DNA from: Pseudomonas extremaustralis
GTDB taxonomy: Bacteria > Pseudomonadota > Gammaproteobacteria > Pseudomonadales > Pseudomonadaceae
Length of the DNA stretch: 64,000 nucleotides
Direction of reading: 5' to 3'
Assembly (NCBI RefSeq): GCF_900102035.1
Contig: NZ_LT629689.1
Span: forward strand, 3,146,001-3,210,000
Of this stretch, positions 20,747 through 30,148 are shown piece by piece; positions within the stretch are counted from its first letter, which is position 1; each line of letters starts with the position of its first letter. Under the pieces are notes generated by a model that was not told the origin of the DNA, ran no database searches, and worked only from the letters and a program-made list of their open reading frames with translations. A program made the position numbers and the translations under genes.

Positions 20747-21447
20747 GCCTGCGCCTCCAACGGCGTGTCATCGCCTCCCAGGCGGATGAATTCGGCGTGA
20801 CCCACGGGGTCGAAGCGCACCGTATCGCCCGGTTGCATCAGGCTGTAACCGTCGCGGTCGCGGTCGAACAGTTTGGCCGGGGTGCGGCCGATCAGGTTCC
20901 AGCCACCCGGCGACACCGTCGGGTACGCCGCGGTTTGCCGTTCGGCAATGCCGACGCTGCCGGCGGCCACGCGTTTGCGCGGGGTGTTGAGGCGCGGCGT
21001 GGCGAGGCGTTCATCCACCAGCCCCATAAAGGCAAAACCGGGAGCGAAACCGAGGGCGAACACCTGGTATTCGTGGGCGCTGTGGCGGCGGATCACCTCG
21101 TCGACGGACAAGCCGCTGCGCTGGCTGAGCACGGCCAATTCAGGGCCGACGCTCAGGTCGTACCACACCGGCAGCACATGGCACTGGCCGCTGCCCTGGG
21201 CCTGGGGTTGCAGATCGGTCAGGGCCTGGCCGATCAATTCCCGCGCTTGCGCCGGGTTCAACACGGTGAGGTCGTAATGCACCATCAGCGTGGTATAGGA
21301 CGGCACCAGGTCCACCAGCGCCGGACCGAACCCACTGCGCAGACGTTGGGTGGCGGCCAGCATCCACGGCATATTGGCTTCGGCGATCACCTCGAACAGA
21401 CGCACCATCAGGCAGTCGATGGCTACCACTTCGATGCGTGGTTTCAT
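20743..21447 (-). CDS. pxpB: 5-oxoprolinase subunit B
   Basis: 234 residues from the ATG at 21447, which overlaps the pxpA stop (ATGA). The AHS1/KipI-type domain shows '[13 protein letters not shown]', '[18 protein letters not shown]', '[18 protein letters not shown]' and '[10 protein letters not shown]'. In other bacteria this protein was named KipI, a kinase inhibitor, but in this three-gene setting it is the 5-oxoprolinase subunit. Confidence 0.93.
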   Translation of the reverse strand: MKPRIEVVAIDCLMVRLFEVIAEANMPWMLAATQRLRSGFGPALVDLVPSYTTLMVHYDLTVLNPAQARELIGQALTDLQPQAQGSGQCHVLPVWYDLSVGPELAVLSQRSGLSVDEVIRRHSAHEYQVFALGFAPGFAFMGLVDERLATPRLNTPRKRVAAGSVGIAERQTAAYPTVSPGGWNLIGRTPAKLFDRDRDGYSLMQPGDTVRFDPVGHAEFIRLGGDDTPLEAQA

Positions 21448-22184
21448 GCGGGCTTCAAGGCCTCGCGGATGCGTTGCACCGCCGCCACCGAGCTGGCGTT
21501 GTCGCCGTGCACGCACAGGGTTTTAGCCTGCAAGACCAGCGGGCTGCCATCGCTGGCGGTCAGGGGTTCGCCACGGTAAATCGTCAGCGCTTGCTGGATG
21601 ATGGTCTCGGCATCGTGATGTACGGCGCCGGGCAACTGGCGCGACATCAGGTGCCCCTTGTTGTCGTAGCCACGGTCGGCGAAGGCCTCGAACCACAGGA
21701 TCACGCCATACTCATCGCCCAGGGCCTTGGCCGCGCTGTTGTCACGGGTGGCCATCAGCATCAACGGCAGGTCGCCATACGCCGCGACGGCCTGGATCAC
21801 GGCGCGCAGTTGCGCGGGGTTGGCCATCATGTCGTTGTACATCGCACCGTGGGGCTTGACGTAACTGACCCGCCCGCCTTGCGCACGGCAGATCCCGTCG
21901 AGGGCACCGATCTGGTAGTGCAACAGGTCCTGGATTTCCTCGGGCGTGTAGGCCATGGAGCGGCGACCGAAGCCTTGCAGGTCCTGGTACGCCGGGTGCG
22001 CGCCCACTTGCACACCGTGCTTGAGCGCCAGGCCGACGGTCTTGCGCATGGTGCTCGGGTCGCCGGCATGGAAACCGCAGGCCACATTGGCGCAATCGAT
22101 GAACGGCATGACCTCGGCGTCCAGACCCATGGTCCAGTTGCCAAAGCCCTCGCCAATGTCACAGTTCAGTAGCAGGCGGCTCAC
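21444..22184 (-). CDS. pxpA: 5-oxoprolinase subunit A, LamB/YcsF family
   Basis: 246 residues. The start is GTG at 22184, supported by AGGAG and by the family N-terminus '[14 protein letters not shown]'. Further motifs are '[11 protein letters not shown]', '[15 protein letters not shown]' and '[10 protein letters not shown]', which line a metal-like polysaccharide-deacetylase-type active site. It is the first gene of the pxpABC operon for recycling 5-oxoproline, a by-product of spontaneous glutamine and glutamate cyclisation. Confidence 0.93.
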   Translation of the reverse strand: MSRLLLNCDIGEGFGNWTMGLDAEVMPFIDCANVACGFHAGDPSTMRKTVGLALKHGVQVGAHPAYQDLQGFGRRSMAYTPEEIQDLLHYQIGALDGICRAQGGRVSYVKPHGAMYNDMMANPAQLRAVIQAVAAYGDLPLMLMATRDNSAAKALGDEYGVILWFEAFADRGYDNKGHLMSRQLPGAVHHDAETIIQQALTIYRGEPLTASDGSPLVLQAKTLCVHGDNASSVAAVQRIREALKPA

Positions 22185-22281
22185 GGTGGTTGCTCCTGTA
22201 GGCTCTGTTTTTTTGTAGTGTGGGATTTTTTACGCAGCACGCGCAACTTGTCCTGACACTTGGGGCCGGAGAACGAAGCAT

Positions 22282-22303
22282 TGGCGCAAGCCCGCGCCTA
22301 CAG
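22282..22303. repeat. Possible single REP relic
   Basis: GGCGCAAGCCCGCGCCTACA resembles the outer arm of a GTAGGAGC-type REP, with no clear partner. It lies in the 134-base gap between pxpA and the DUF2937 gene. Confidence 0.35.
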
Positions 22304-22318
22304 GGGAGCGATGGGTCT

Positions 22319-22861
22319 TCAGAGGCCCTTGAGGTCACGCTCTTCGATCGGCCGGCTCTGGCGCAGGCGCTTGCCGCCGAGCACCACCCAGTCGATCAGC
22401 CGGAACAGGCACTCCAGGCCGAACGACAGCAGCATCGCCCCGCCCAGGCCCCAGCCCATGGCTTCGGGGGTCAGCAGGATCTGGTAGCTATAGCCGTTCC
22501 AGGTCTCCAGGCGGATATCCGGGTCGGCTGCCACCGCCACTTGCAGGGCGCGGATGTACCAGGGGCCTTGCATCGCCTGGAATTGCTTGTCCAGCGCCAG
22601 TTGGCGATCGAGCATCGCCCCCAGGCTCTTGGCATCGCTCTGGAACACCGGGTCGTCGCTGGCGCGGTAGTGGGCCACCAAGGCCTGCAAGTCGCCGTTG
22701 AAAAACTGCTGGGCAGTGGATTCGAACCCGCGCAGGCCGGTCTGGGCCTCGATCAGGTGAGCTTCGACGCGCTTGGCGTAATCGTTGATGAACCCCGGTA
22801 CTTGCACACCGACCAACAGGCCAATGGCAAACAGCACCAACCGCAGATAACTGAGCAACAT
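22319..22861 (-). CDS. DUF2937 family inner-membrane protein
   Basis: 180 residues from the ATG at 22861 with AAGGAT upstream. There is an N-terminal membrane helix (about 5-22) and a second near 'GWGLGGAMLLSFGLECLF'. Between them is a helical, charged periplasmic domain. This layout and 'QVPGFINDYAKRVEAHL' fit DUF2937, whose function is unknown. It starts 12 bases after the amidotransferase gene on the same strand, so the two are likely one operon. Confidence 0.75.
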   Translation of the reverse strand: MLLSYLRLVLFAIGLLVGVQVPGFINDYAKRVEAHLIEAQTGLRGFESTAQQFFNGDLQALVAHYRASDDPVFQSDAKSLGAMLDRQLALDKQFQAMQGPWYIRALQVAVAADPDIRLETWNGYSYQILLTPEAMGWGLGGAMLLSFGLECLFRLIDWVVLGGKRLRQSRPIEERDLKGL

Positions 22862-22872
22862 GGTCGATATCC

Positions 22873-23649
22873 TTACTCGGTAACGCCCTGGCTGACGCAT
22901 TCTCCGCGTCGCCACAGGCTCCATTGGCCCGGTTCGTAGCGGGTCCAGTTTTCGTTGTCGGTCAACGGTTCGGTGGCAATCACCGTCACCACATCGTTGG
23001 GGGTGGTTTCGGCCTGGAAATCGACGATCACGTCGACATCTTTCAGCCGCGCCGGGCCAAACGGTGCGCGACGGGTGATCTGCGCCAATTTGGTCGAGCA
23101 GTAGCAGAACAGCCAGTCACCATCGCTGAGCAGGCAGTTGAACACACCTTTGCTGCGGTATTCGGCGCAAGCGGCGATCAGGTCCGGCAGCATCCGTTCG
23201 ATCTCCACCGGCTCGGGGAAGGCTTCGCGCACACGGTTGAGCAGGTCGCAGAACGCCGCCTCGCTGTCGGTATCGCCGACCGGGCGGTAGAAGGTGGCGC
23301 GGGGAGCGAAGTCGGCCAACTGGCCATTGTGGGCGAAACACCAGTTGCGCCCCCACAGTTCACGCACGAACGGGTGGGTATTGGACAGGCACACCTTGCC
23401 GACGTTGGCCTGGCGGATATGACCGATCACCACTTCACTTTTGATGGGATAACGCTGCACCAGCAGCGCGACTTCCGATTCGCTGCTGGCGGCCGGGTCC
23501 TGGAACAGACGCAGGCCACGGCCTTCGTAGAAGGCGATGCCCCAACCGTCGCGGTGGGGGCCGGTACGCCCACCGCGCTGCATCAGCCCGGTAAAGCTGA
23601 ACACGATATCGGTGGGGACGTTGGCACTCATGCCCAATAATTCACACAT
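22873..23649 (-). CDS. Class II glutamine amidotransferase (YafJ-like)
   Basis: 258 residues. Cys2 becomes the N-terminal nucleophile after Met removal ('[10 protein letters not shown]'). '[11 protein letters not shown]', 'GHIRQANVG', '[11 protein letters not shown]' and 'FAHNGQL' are the glutaminase motifs of Ntn hydrolases. No synthase domain follows, so this is a free-standing amidotransferase like E. coli YafJ. The acceptor is unknown. It is upstream of the DUF2937 gene in the same direction. Confidence 0.88.
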   Translation of the reverse strand: MCELLGMSANVPTDIVFSFTGLMQRGGRTGPHRDGWGIAFYEGRGLRLFQDPAASSESEVALLVQRYPIKSEVVIGHIRQANVGKVCLSNTHPFVRELWGRNWCFAHNGQLADFAPRATFYRPVGDTDSEAAFCDLLNRVREAFPEPVEIERMLPDLIAACAEYRSKGVFNCLLSDGDWLFCYCSTKLAQITRRAPFGPARLKDVDVIVDFQAETTPNDVVTVIATEPLTDNENWTRYEPGQWSLWRRGECVSQGVTE

Positions 23650-23679
23650 GCCAGGGCTCTCGATGCAGGGCAGTCAACG

Positions 23680-24135
23680 TTAAAGGCGCGGTTCGACCCG
23701 CATACCGCTGACCGGTGCCGGACGACGAAACGGCTCGTCGTCATCTTCCGGCTCGGCGGCCAAGGCCGCATCGGCCGCGGCCTTACGCTCGCGGCGGGCG
23801 TTGGCGGCGCGCTCGATGGGCCAGCGGATCAGCACAAACACCAGGTACACGCCAAACGCGATCATGGTGTACATGAACAAATCGGAAATCGCCCGCCAGG
23901 CGTTATTGCCGACCTTGAGCACCAGGTCCAGCGCCGTGATGGCCACGGCCGGCGCGAACTGGGTCTTGACCGGGTCGACAATGGTCGGGCTCAACAGCAG
24001 CACCGCCATCAACAATTGCAGCGGCTCGCGCAGCCAGCGCCAGATCCAGCGGGTCATGCGCCACCACACCAACAGGCAGCCCAAAGCGGCGAAGGCGTAA
24101 AGGCCCCAAGCGGTCAGATAGTCGTTCTCGGTCAT
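23680..24135 (-). CDS. Small inner-membrane protein with charged tail
   Basis: About 151 residues. The ATG at 24135 gives 'MTENDYLTAWGLYAF'; an in-frame ATG at 24144 is possible and neither has a good ribosome site. Three membrane helices are visible (about 8-26, 40-55 and 85-105), followed by a basic stretch 'RRERKAAADA' and an acidic/proline tail. This protein is common in Pseudomonas and is sometimes labelled an MFS transporter, but it is far too short for that. I do not assign a function. It lies 31 bases downstream of no other gene on its strand and upstream of the amidotransferase. Confidence 0.72.
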   Translation of the reverse strand: MTENDYLTAWGLYAFAALGCLLVWWRMTRWIWRWLREPLQLLMAVLLLSPTIVDPVKTQFAPAVAITALDLVLKVGNNAWRAISDLFMYTMIAFGVYLVFVLIRWPIERAANARRERKAAADAALAAEPEDDDEPFRRPAPVSGMRVEPRL

Positions 24136-24234
24136 GGTGTCCATGGCAAGGTAGGCAAACAGGCCGCTATGATAACGGCTTTTACGTGTCGCGGCTGCAA
24201 TGCCTGCCACCATCCGCCAGACAGAGAGTGATCC

Positions 24235-26301
24235 ATGCCGCCATCGACCCCCATCACTGCCGCTCCGATCGCCCGCCAGGCCCCAGGCCCAGACCCTTAT
24301 GCCTGGCTGCAAGAGCGTGACAGCGCCGAAGTGCTCGATTACCTCAAGGCCGAAAACGCCTGGCAGGAAGCCCAGCTCGCCGACCAGGCCGCACTGCGCG
24401 AAACCCTGTTCGAGGAGATCAAAGGCCGCATCCTCGAGACTGACCTGTCGCTGCCCTACCCTTGGGGCCCCTATCTGTATTACACGCGCACCACCGCCGG
24501 CGACGAGTACGCCCGCCACTACCGCTGCCGCCGCCCGGCCGATGACAGCCACCAGGTGGATGAAAGCAGTGAAGAACTGTTGCTCGACCCGAACGAGCTG
24601 GCCAACGGCGGCTTCTTTTCCCTCGGCACGTTCAGCATCAGCCCCGACCACCAGCGCCTGGCCTACAGCCTGGACACCAGTGGCGAAGAGATCTACACCC
24701 TGTACGTGAAGGAATTGGCCACCGACAAGGTCAGCGAACTGGCGTTCGACAACTGCGACGGCAGCATGACCTGGGCCAATGACAGCCTGACCCTGTTCTT
24801 CGGCGAACTGGACGACACCCACCGTCCGCACAAGCTGTATCGCTATCGCCTGGACGGCACTGCCGCGCAGGAAGTGTTCCATGAGACCGACGGACGTTTC
24901 TTCCTGCATTGCTACCGTTCAAGCTCCGAGCATCAGTTGCTGCTGGCCCTGGGCAGCAAGACCACCAGCGAAATCTGGGCGCTGGACGCCAACCAGCCGC
25001 ACCTGGATTTCACCTGCCTGGCGCCACGGGTCGAAGACCATGAATACGATGTCGACCACGGCAAGCTTAACGACGAGTGGACCTGGTTCATCCGCAGCAA
25101 CCGCGACGGCATCAACTACGCGCTGTTCGTCGCCGCAGACACCGGCCATGTGCCGACCGAAGCCGACTGGCAGAACCTGATCCCCCACAGCGATACGGTG
25201 ATGCTCGACGGCGTCAGCCTGAATGCCAGCGCCATGACCTTGAGCCTGCGCATCGGCGGCCTGCCGGTGATCGAAGTGCACCCCCAAGGCGTGCCGGCCT
25301 ATCGCGTGGAATTGCCTGACGCCGCCTACAGCCTCTATGTACAGAACAGCCTGGAATTCTCCAGCGACAAGATCCGCCTGCGCTACGAAGCGCTGAACCG
25401 TCCGGCCCAGGTCCGCCAATTGGAACTGGCCAGCGGCGCACAGCAGGTGCTCAAGGAAACCCCGGTACTCGGTGTATTCAACGCCGACGACTACATCAGC
25501 CAACGCCTGTGGGCCACTTCCGTCGACGGCACCCAAGTGCCGATCAGCCTGGTGGTCAAACGCGACCAGCTCGGCAAACCGACGCCGCTGTACCTGTATG
25601 GCTACGGCGCCTATGGCCAGAGCCTCGACCCGTGGTTCTCCCACGCGCGCCTGAGCCTGCTGGACCGGGGCGTGGCCTTCGCCATTGCCCACGTGCGCGG
25701 CGGCGGCGAACTGGGCGAGGCCTGGTACCGCAACGGCAAGCAGGCACACAAGCAAAACACCTTCAGCGACTTTATCGCCTGTGCCGAACACCTGATCGCC
25801 CAGGGCCTGACCACCGCCAAGCAACTGGCCATCAGCGGCGGCAGCGCCGGCGGCCTGCTGATCGGCGCGGTGCTCAACCAGCGCCCGGAACTGTTCCAGG
25901 CGGCGATTGCCGAAGTGCCGTTCGTCGATGTGCTCAACACCATGCTCGATCCCGACCTGCCGCTGACCGTCACCGAGTACGACGAATGGGGCAACCCTGA
26001 AGAACCCGAGGTGTATGAACGCATCAAGGCCTATGCGCCGTACGAAAACGTCAGCGCCCAGGCCTACCCGGCCACGCTGGTGATCGCCGGCTACAACGAC
26101 AGCCGTGTGCAGTACTGGGAAGCGGCCAAGTGGGTGGCCAAGTTGCGAGCGACCAAGACGGACGACAACCTGCTGCTGCTCAAGACCGAACTGGGTGCCG
26201 GCCACGGCGGGATGAGCGGTCGTTACCAGGGCATTCGTGACGTAGCGCTCGAATATGCCTTTGTGTTCAAGGTGCTGGGGCTAGCCCCACAATCGCTCTA
26301 A
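24235..26301 (+). CDS. ptrB: Oligopeptidase B (S9 prolyl oligopeptidase family)
   Basis: 688 residues, close to the E. coli PtrB length. The N-terminal part is the seven-bladed propeller. The C-terminal alpha/beta hydrolase has the nucleophile elbow 'GGSAGGLL' (Ser537), the acid in 'GYNDSRVQYWE' (Asp622) and the base in 'GAGHGGMSGR' (His657). 'HVRGGGELGEAWY' is also characteristic. Oligopeptidase B cuts short peptides after Arg and Lys in the cytoplasm or periplasm; no signal peptide is seen. The stop overlaps the convergent small gene at 26298 by four bases. Confidence 0.93.
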   Translation: MPPSTPITAAPIARQAPGPDPYAWLQERDSAEVLDYLKAENAWQEAQLADQAALRETLFEEIKGRILETDLSLPYPWGPYLYYTRTTAGDEYARHYRCRRPADDSHQVDESSEELLLDPNELANGGFFSLGTFSISPDHQRLAYSLDTSGEEIYTLYVKELATDKVSELAFDNCDGSMTWANDSLTLFFGELDDTHRPHKLYRYRLDGTAAQEVFHETDGRFFLHCYRSSSEHQLLLALGSKTTSEIWALDANQPHLDFTCLAPRVEDHEYDVDHGKLNDEWTWFIRSNRDGINYALFVAADTGHVPTEADWQNLIPHSDTVMLDGVSLNASAMTLSLRIGGLPVIEVHPQGVPAYRVELPDAAYSLYVQNSLEFSSDKIRLRYEALNRPAQVRQLELASGAQQVLKETPVLGVFNADDYISQRLWATSVDGTQVPISLVVKRDQLGKPTPLYLYGYGAYGQSLDPWFSHARLSLLDRGVAFAIAHVRGGGELGEAWYRNGKQAHKQNTFSDFIACAEHLIAQGLTTAKQLAISGGSAGGLLIGAVLNQRPELFQAAIAEVPFVDVLNTMLDPDLPLTVTEYDEWGNPEEPEVYERIKAYAPYENVSAQAYPATLVIAGYNDSRVQYWEAAKWVAKLRATKTDDNLLLLKTELGAGHGGMSGRYQGIRDVALEYAFVFKVLGLAPQSL

Positions 26302-26576
26302 CCGCCGGGGGTTTTCGGCTTGCTGTCGCTCGGCAGCAGGCCGGGCACGTTCTGGTCCTTCGGTGGCGTCGGCAACACGATGGGCACCAGGGGCGGCGAG
26401 CCGTTTGTCTTGGGCACGGCCGGTGGGCTGACTTGCGGGTAGAGCGTCGGGGTGGGCGTCCCCGGCGCACCGGGGGTGGGCGCGGGGGCGACGGGGACGG
26501 TTTGCAACTCCTGAGCCTGCGCCGCACCCAATGCGAGCGCGCCGAGCACAATGACCGTTAGAATGCTGCACTTCAT
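26298..26576 (-). CDS. Small proline-rich secreted protein
   Basis: 92 residues from the ATG at 26576, with GGAG six bases upstream. A signal peptide ('MKCSILTVIVLGALALG', cleavage after 'AAQA') is followed by a low-complexity tail: 'APAPTPGAPGTPTPTLYP' and several PP pairs, ending in 'KPKTPGG'. Nothing in it suggests an enzyme. It looks like an exported, unstructured periplasmic protein. It converges on ptrB with a four-base overlap and is divergent from the spermidine synthase-like gene. I do not recognise a family. Confidence 0.7.
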   Translation of the reverse strand: MKCSILTVIVLGALALGAAQAQELQTVPVAPAPTPGAPGTPTPTLYPQVSPPAVPKTNGSPPLVPIVLPTPPKDQNVPGLLPSDSKPKTPGG

Positions 26577-26654
26577 CGATGGCTCCATGGCCTGACCGGA
26601 ATGTCGTAAGGCTACTCCCAACCGCGCAAGAATGCCCTTCCCAATGAGATCTCC

Positions 26655-27341
26655 ATGAAACGTTTCGTTCTGCTGGACACCACCCCGATCCCCGACAACG
26701 GCGGTGCCTTGTGCCTGTTCGAATACGGTGAAGATTTTGTCATCAAGATCCAGGGCGGTGACGGCGGCCAGTTGATGAACACGCGCATGCACGGCTCCGA
26801 AGACGCGCTGGCGGAAATTCCCTGCCGCAAAGTCGCCGGTCGTCCGGGTTCGCGGGTGTTGATCGGCGGCCTGGGCATGGGCTTCACCCTGGCCTCGGCG
26901 CTCAAGCATTTGGGCAAGACCGCCGAAGTGGTGGTGGCCGAACTGGTGCCCGGCGTCGTGGACTGGAACCGCGGGCCGCTCGGCGAAAAATCCGGCCGTC
27001 CGCTGTTGGACCCGCGCACGGTGATCCGCATGGAAGACGTGGCCAAGGTGCTGCAAGCCGAGCCCCAGGGCTTTGACGCGATCATGCTCGACGTCGACAA
27101 CGGCCCCGAAGGCCTCACGCAAAAGGCCAACAGTTGGCTGTACTCCGCCGGCGGCCTGGCCGCCTGCGCCAAGGCCCTGCGGCCCAAGGGCGTGCTGGCG
27201 GTGTGGTCGGCCAGCGCCGACAAGCTGTTCAGCGACAAGCTGCGCAAGGCCGGTTTCAAGGCCGAAGAAGTGCAGGTGTTCGCCCATGGCAACAAGGGCA
27301 CGCGGCACACCATCTGGATTGCAGAAAAGCTCAAGGGCTAA
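26655..27341 (+). CDS. Spermidine synthase-like / SAM-fold protein
   Basis: 228 residues. It has a Rossmann fold with a glycine loop 'VLIGGLGMGFTLASAL', an acidic strand 'VVVAELVPGVVDWN', and 'FDAIMLDVDNGPEGL', the pattern of the spermidine synthase/methyltransferase clan. It lacks the N-terminal beta domain of true SpeE and is shorter, so polyamine synthesis is not implied. No partner genes suggest a substrate. The start at 26655 follows a short GAGAT site. Confidence 0.8.
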   Translation: MKRFVLLDTTPIPDNGGALCLFEYGEDFVIKIQGGDGGQLMNTRMHGSEDALAEIPCRKVAGRPGSRVLIGGLGMGFTLASALKHLGKTAEVVVAELVPGVVDWNRGPLGEKSGRPLLDPRTVIRMEDVAKVLQAEPQGFDAIMLDVDNGPEGLTQKANSWLYSAGGLAACAKALRPKGVLAVWSASADKLFSDKLRKAGFKAEEVQVFAHGNKGTRHTIWIAEKLKG

Positions 27342-27399
27342 TTGCGCCATGATTGGCTAGAATCAACCTACCCGTGACCACCCAAAGACAGGAGCCATG

Positions 27400-27774
27400 A
27401 TGAGCTCGACCAACCCGCCCTCCCACACCGCCAAGCTCGACCGCATCCTCGCCGATGCCCAGCGCGACCGGGAAATGGGCTACCGCGACAAAGCCCTGAA
27501 AATGTACCCCCACGTGTGCGGCCGCTGCGCCCGTGAATTCGCCGGCAAGCGCCTGAGCGAACTGACCGTGCACCACCGCAACCACAACCATGACGACAAC
27601 CCCCAGGACGGCTCCAACTGGGAGCTCTTGTGCCTGTACTGCCACGACAACGAACACTCGCGCTACACCGACCAGCAGTACTTCGGCGAAGGCTCCACCA
27701 GCAGCCCGACCATCGCCAAGGCCACGCACAATCCGTTTGCGGCGTTGGCGGGGCTGATGAAGAAAGACGACTGA
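27400..27774 (+). CDS. yajD: HNH nuclease family protein YajD
   Basis: 124 residues (125 if the ATG at 27397 is used; AGGAG is two bases from that one and five from 27400). The HNH fold is held by two CxxC pairs, 'CGRC' and 'CLYC', around 'LTVHHRNHNHDDNP', with the final 'HDNEHSRY'. The family is conserved in gamma-proteobacteria with unknown biological role; it is chromosomal and not tied to a restriction or phage locus here. Confidence 0.88.
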   Translation: MSSTNPPSHTAKLDRILADAQRDREMGYRDKALKMYPHVCGRCAREFAGKRLSELTVHHRNHNHDDNPQDGSNWELLCLYCHDNEHSRYTDQQYFGEGSTSSPTIAKATHNPFAALAGLMKKDD

Positions 27775-27790
27775 CACCGGGTCGTGAGGG

Positions 27791-27826
27791 GGCCTGCGGT
27801 GAAGAAGCGGCTTGTTGTGGCAGGCC
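27791..27826. repeat. Inverted repeat between yajD and the SPOUT methyltransferase gene
   Basis: GGCCTGC and GCAGGCC flank about 22 bases. There is no T-run, so this is not a standard terminator. It could be a REP relic or a structure in the leader of the next gene. Confidence 0.35.
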
Positions 27827-27897
27827 GCTCCTCCACAGGCACATTGTTTCGGCCATTGCCCGTATAATCGCGGTTTTTCGCCAAGGCACCCTTCCCC

Positions 27898-28365
27898 GTG
27901 GGCAATAAACGCTACAGCTGCATCGGTCTGTATAACCCCAAATCCCCCGAAAACGTCGGTTCGGTCATGCGCGCCGCCGGTTGCTACGGCGTGGCCTCGG
28001 TGTTCTACACCGGCGTGCGTTACGAGCGCGCCCGGGATTTCATCACCGACACCAAGAAGGTCCATCACGACATTCCGCTGATCGGTATCGACGACCTGAA
28101 GAAAATCCTGCCCCTGGGCTGCATCCCGGTCGCCGTGGAGTTGGTCGAAGGCGCCCGCCCGCTGCCCGAATACACTCACCCCGATCGCGCGCTGTACATC
28201 TTCGGCCCTGAAGACGGCTCGCTGGATAAAGACATCCGCGACTGGTGCGAAGACGTGGTGTACATCCCGACGACCGGCTGCATGAACCTCGCCGCCACCG
28301 TCAACGTGGTGCTCTACGACCGCATGGCCAAAGGCAACAACACCCGTTCGGGCCCCAAATACTGA
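27898..28365 (+). CDS. SPOUT/TrmH-family RNA methyltransferase
   Basis: 155 residues, beginning with GTG at 27898. No ATG precedes the conserved start 'YSCIGLYNPKSPENVGSVMRAAGC', and the nearest AAGG is rather far (about 11 bases), so translation may be modest. SPOUT motifs are 'ENVGSVMRAA', 'LYIFGPEDGSL' and 'IPTTGCMNLAATVNVVLYDR', which form the trefoil-knot SAM site. These proteins 2'-O-methylate tRNA or rRNA. The specific target is not evident. A TATAAT hexamer at about 27863-27868 could be its -10 element. Confidence 0.86.
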   Translation: MGNKRYSCIGLYNPKSPENVGSVMRAAGCYGVASVFYTGVRYERARDFITDTKKVHHDIPLIGIDDLKKILPLGCIPVAVELVEGARPLPEYTHPDRALYIFGPEDGSLDKDIRDWCEDVVYIPTTGCMNLAATVNVVLYDRMAKGNNTRSGPKY

Positions 28366-28432
28366 TTGTTCGGGAACATCCCGCGCCCGCGAGCAGTCAG
28401 CTGCATACATTTGCCCTTGTTGGAGACGGATC

Positions 28433-28783
28433 ATGAGCGACAGCAAAACCTTGCGACCTATCATCGAACACGCGCCCTTTCACCCCCAGCCCACGCAGAA
28501 CGTGCATGGCTGGGAACGCATCGCCTCGGTAGCCGGCGGTGCGATGATGGTGGGCAAAGGCTTGCGCCGTGGCGGGATTTTCGGGCTGATCCAGGTGGCG
28601 ATCGGCGGGGTGGCCCTGACGCGCGGTTTCACCGGGCACAGCAGGCTCAAGGACGCGCTGGAACAGGGTCGCCAGGACCTGAACAACGTGCGGACCCGGA
28701 TCGAGCGCGCCGGTGCCGAGTTGAAGAACCTGAAGACGAAAGCGCAAGTGACGGCCGACGAGACCACGAAAACCACTGGATGA
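28433..28783 (+). CDS. Small membrane protein with YgaP-like (DUF2892) segment
   Basis: 116 residues; GGAG is seven bases before the ATG. Two short hydrophobic stretches ('ERIASVAGGAMMVGKGL' and 'GIFGLIQVAIGGVALTRGF') match the DUF2892 two-helix membrane module. The C-terminal third is a charged amphipathic helix ('LEQGRQDLNNVRTRIERAG') likely to form a coiled coil. The function is unknown. It stands alone, followed by a REPIN. Confidence 0.72.
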   Translation: MSDSKTLRPIIEHAPFHPQPTQNVHGWERIASVAGGAMMVGKGLRRGGIFGLIQVAIGGVALTRGFTGHSRLKDALEQGRQDLNNVRTRIERAGAELKNLKTKAQVTADETTKTTG

Positions 28784-28811
28784 ACCAAGTCTTCTGTCTG
28801 TTCTCGATACC

Positions 28812-28904
28812 AATGTGGGAGGGGGCTTGCTCCCGATAGCAGGGTGTCAGTCACTGGATTGGTGACTGGCCCACCGCTATCGGGAGCAAGCCCCCTCCCA
28901 CATT
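28812..28904. repeat. REPIN, GGGAGGGGGCTTGCTCCCGAT class
   Basis: Left arm AATGTGGGAGGGGGCTTGCT.. and right arm ..AAGCCCCCTCCCACATT are perfect inverted copies, with GATAGC / GCTATC extending the symmetry inward. The spacer also holds CAGTCACTgga / ggtgACTGGCCCAC symmetry. It separates the converging DUF2892 and protease-like genes. Confidence 0.9.
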
Positions 28905-28914
28905 CTGTCCTGCC

Positions 28915-30135
28915 TCAGTGCAACAGCTTGGAGTCCAGCACCACCGACGACTCGCCGATGATGCTTTCGGCCAGTTGCACGAACTCCGCGGTGGTGATGC
29001 TGTTGGCGCGCATCACCGCTTGCGCGAGGTCATCCAGGGAGCGCTTGTTGTGGGTCTTCACGCGGATCTCGCGGTCCAGCTCCTGCAACACCACCACCGC
29101 CCGTGACACCGTCGCACCGCTGACGTGCTCGCCGCGCAGGCTGGTCACGTCCTTGCCTTCACGGGTCAATCGCGCCTGGATCGCCTGATACCGCTCATCG
29201 GTAATGCCGCCGGCACGGCGCAGCAGTTCGATGGCGTAATACTCCCCCAGCCCCTCGCTGATCCAGTCACTGGTGTCGTGGTCGTTGAAACGACCGATCG
29301 CCTGCACCACTTCACGGAGCAGCGGGCTGCTGCCGTTTTCGCCGACCAGCGGCGTGCGGCTGTTGAGGTAGATCGAGTCGCGCGCCGAAAACGCGCCACG
29401 GCGCATCGGGTCGCTGGCACCAACCACCAGCAGTTTGGCCGGATGACGCGGGAACGCGGCCTCCACTTGAGGCCAGACGAAAGTCAGCAAGGTCAGCACA
29501 TCCATGCGCCGCATGGCCTGGCCCTTGGGCGACGCGACGGTCACTTCGGTCTCGCCCAGGCGTACACGGCGGCTGCCGAGGTTGCCGGCGAGCATCCAGC
29601 CGGTGGGCCGGTCGAACAGGCGCGAGACGTTGTCGATGCGAAAGCTGTGCTTGCCGATGCGCGGCCAGGCGGTTTCGACGCTTTTCCAGCCCGCCGGCAG
29701 CTCGAACACCAGGCGCGAGACCAATTCGGTGCCGTCCTGCTGGTCGAGCCGTGCGGTCGGTACCAGGTCTTCACCGCGAAACAGCGCCCAGCTCGGCGTC
29801 ATCCGCGTTTCATAAATGCCCGGTTTGCGCGCATGGGTAAGGCGTACCCGGTAGGTCAGGCTGGCCTTGCTGGCCCCCGGCTGCCACAAACCCCGGTGGT
29901 CGGTGACGTGCCATTGGCCATCGGCCTTGAAATCGCTGTAGTCGCCGTTATGACCCAGGTCGAAGTTCAGGCTGCGTACCGCCGAGCCCTGGGACAGGCT
30001 CACACGCACCTCGGCCTGATCGCTCTGGGGTAACAGCTTGACGTGATAATCCAGGTCGACCTTCTTCGCGCACCACGCAGGCATGCTCAACGCCAGCAAC
30101 GCGAAGGCTGCCGCCAGCTTGGGTTCCAGCCTCAT
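28915..30135 (-). CDS. Secreted gluzincin-like protein lacking the HExxH motif
   Basis: 406 residues from the ATG at 30135 (AAGGAG five bases upstream). It has a signal peptide 'KLAAAFALLALSMPAWC'. The N-terminal half is beta-rich. The C-terminal half resembles M61/M1-type peptidases, with an 'SEGLGEYYAIELLRR' segment like the third-ligand helix. At the place where HExxH should be, the sequence is 'LLREVVQAIGRF': the Glu is kept but both zinc His are replaced. It is therefore probably a non-catalytic relative in the periplasm or at the surface. It starts 13 bases after ycgN on the same strand. Confidence 0.72.
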   Translation of the reverse strand: MRLEPKLAAAFALLALSMPAWCAKKVDLDYHVKLLPQSDQAEVRVSLSQGSAVRSLNFDLGHNGDYSDFKADGQWHVTDHRGLWQPGASKASLTYRVRLTHARKPGIYETRMTPSWALFRGEDLVPTARLDQQDGTELVSRLVFELPAGWKSVETAWPRIGKHSFRIDNVSRLFDRPTGWMLAGNLGSRRVRLGETEVTVASPKGQAMRRMDVLTLLTFVWPQVEAAFPRHPAKLLVVGASDPMRRGAFSARDSIYLNSRTPLVGENGSSPLLREVVQAIGRFNDHDTSDWISEGLGEYYAIELLRRAGGITDERYQAIQARLTREGKDVTSLRGEHVSGATVSRAVVVLQELDREIRVKTHNKRSLDDLAQAVMRANSITTAEFVQLAESIIGESSVVLDSKLLH

Positions 30136-30148
30136 ACACACTCCTTGT

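Noticed and set aside
23680..24909. A 409-residue protein joining the small membrane protein to an upstream extension
   Set aside because: The extra N-terminal part lies opposite ptrB and is a shadow frame; the real start is at 24135 or 24144.
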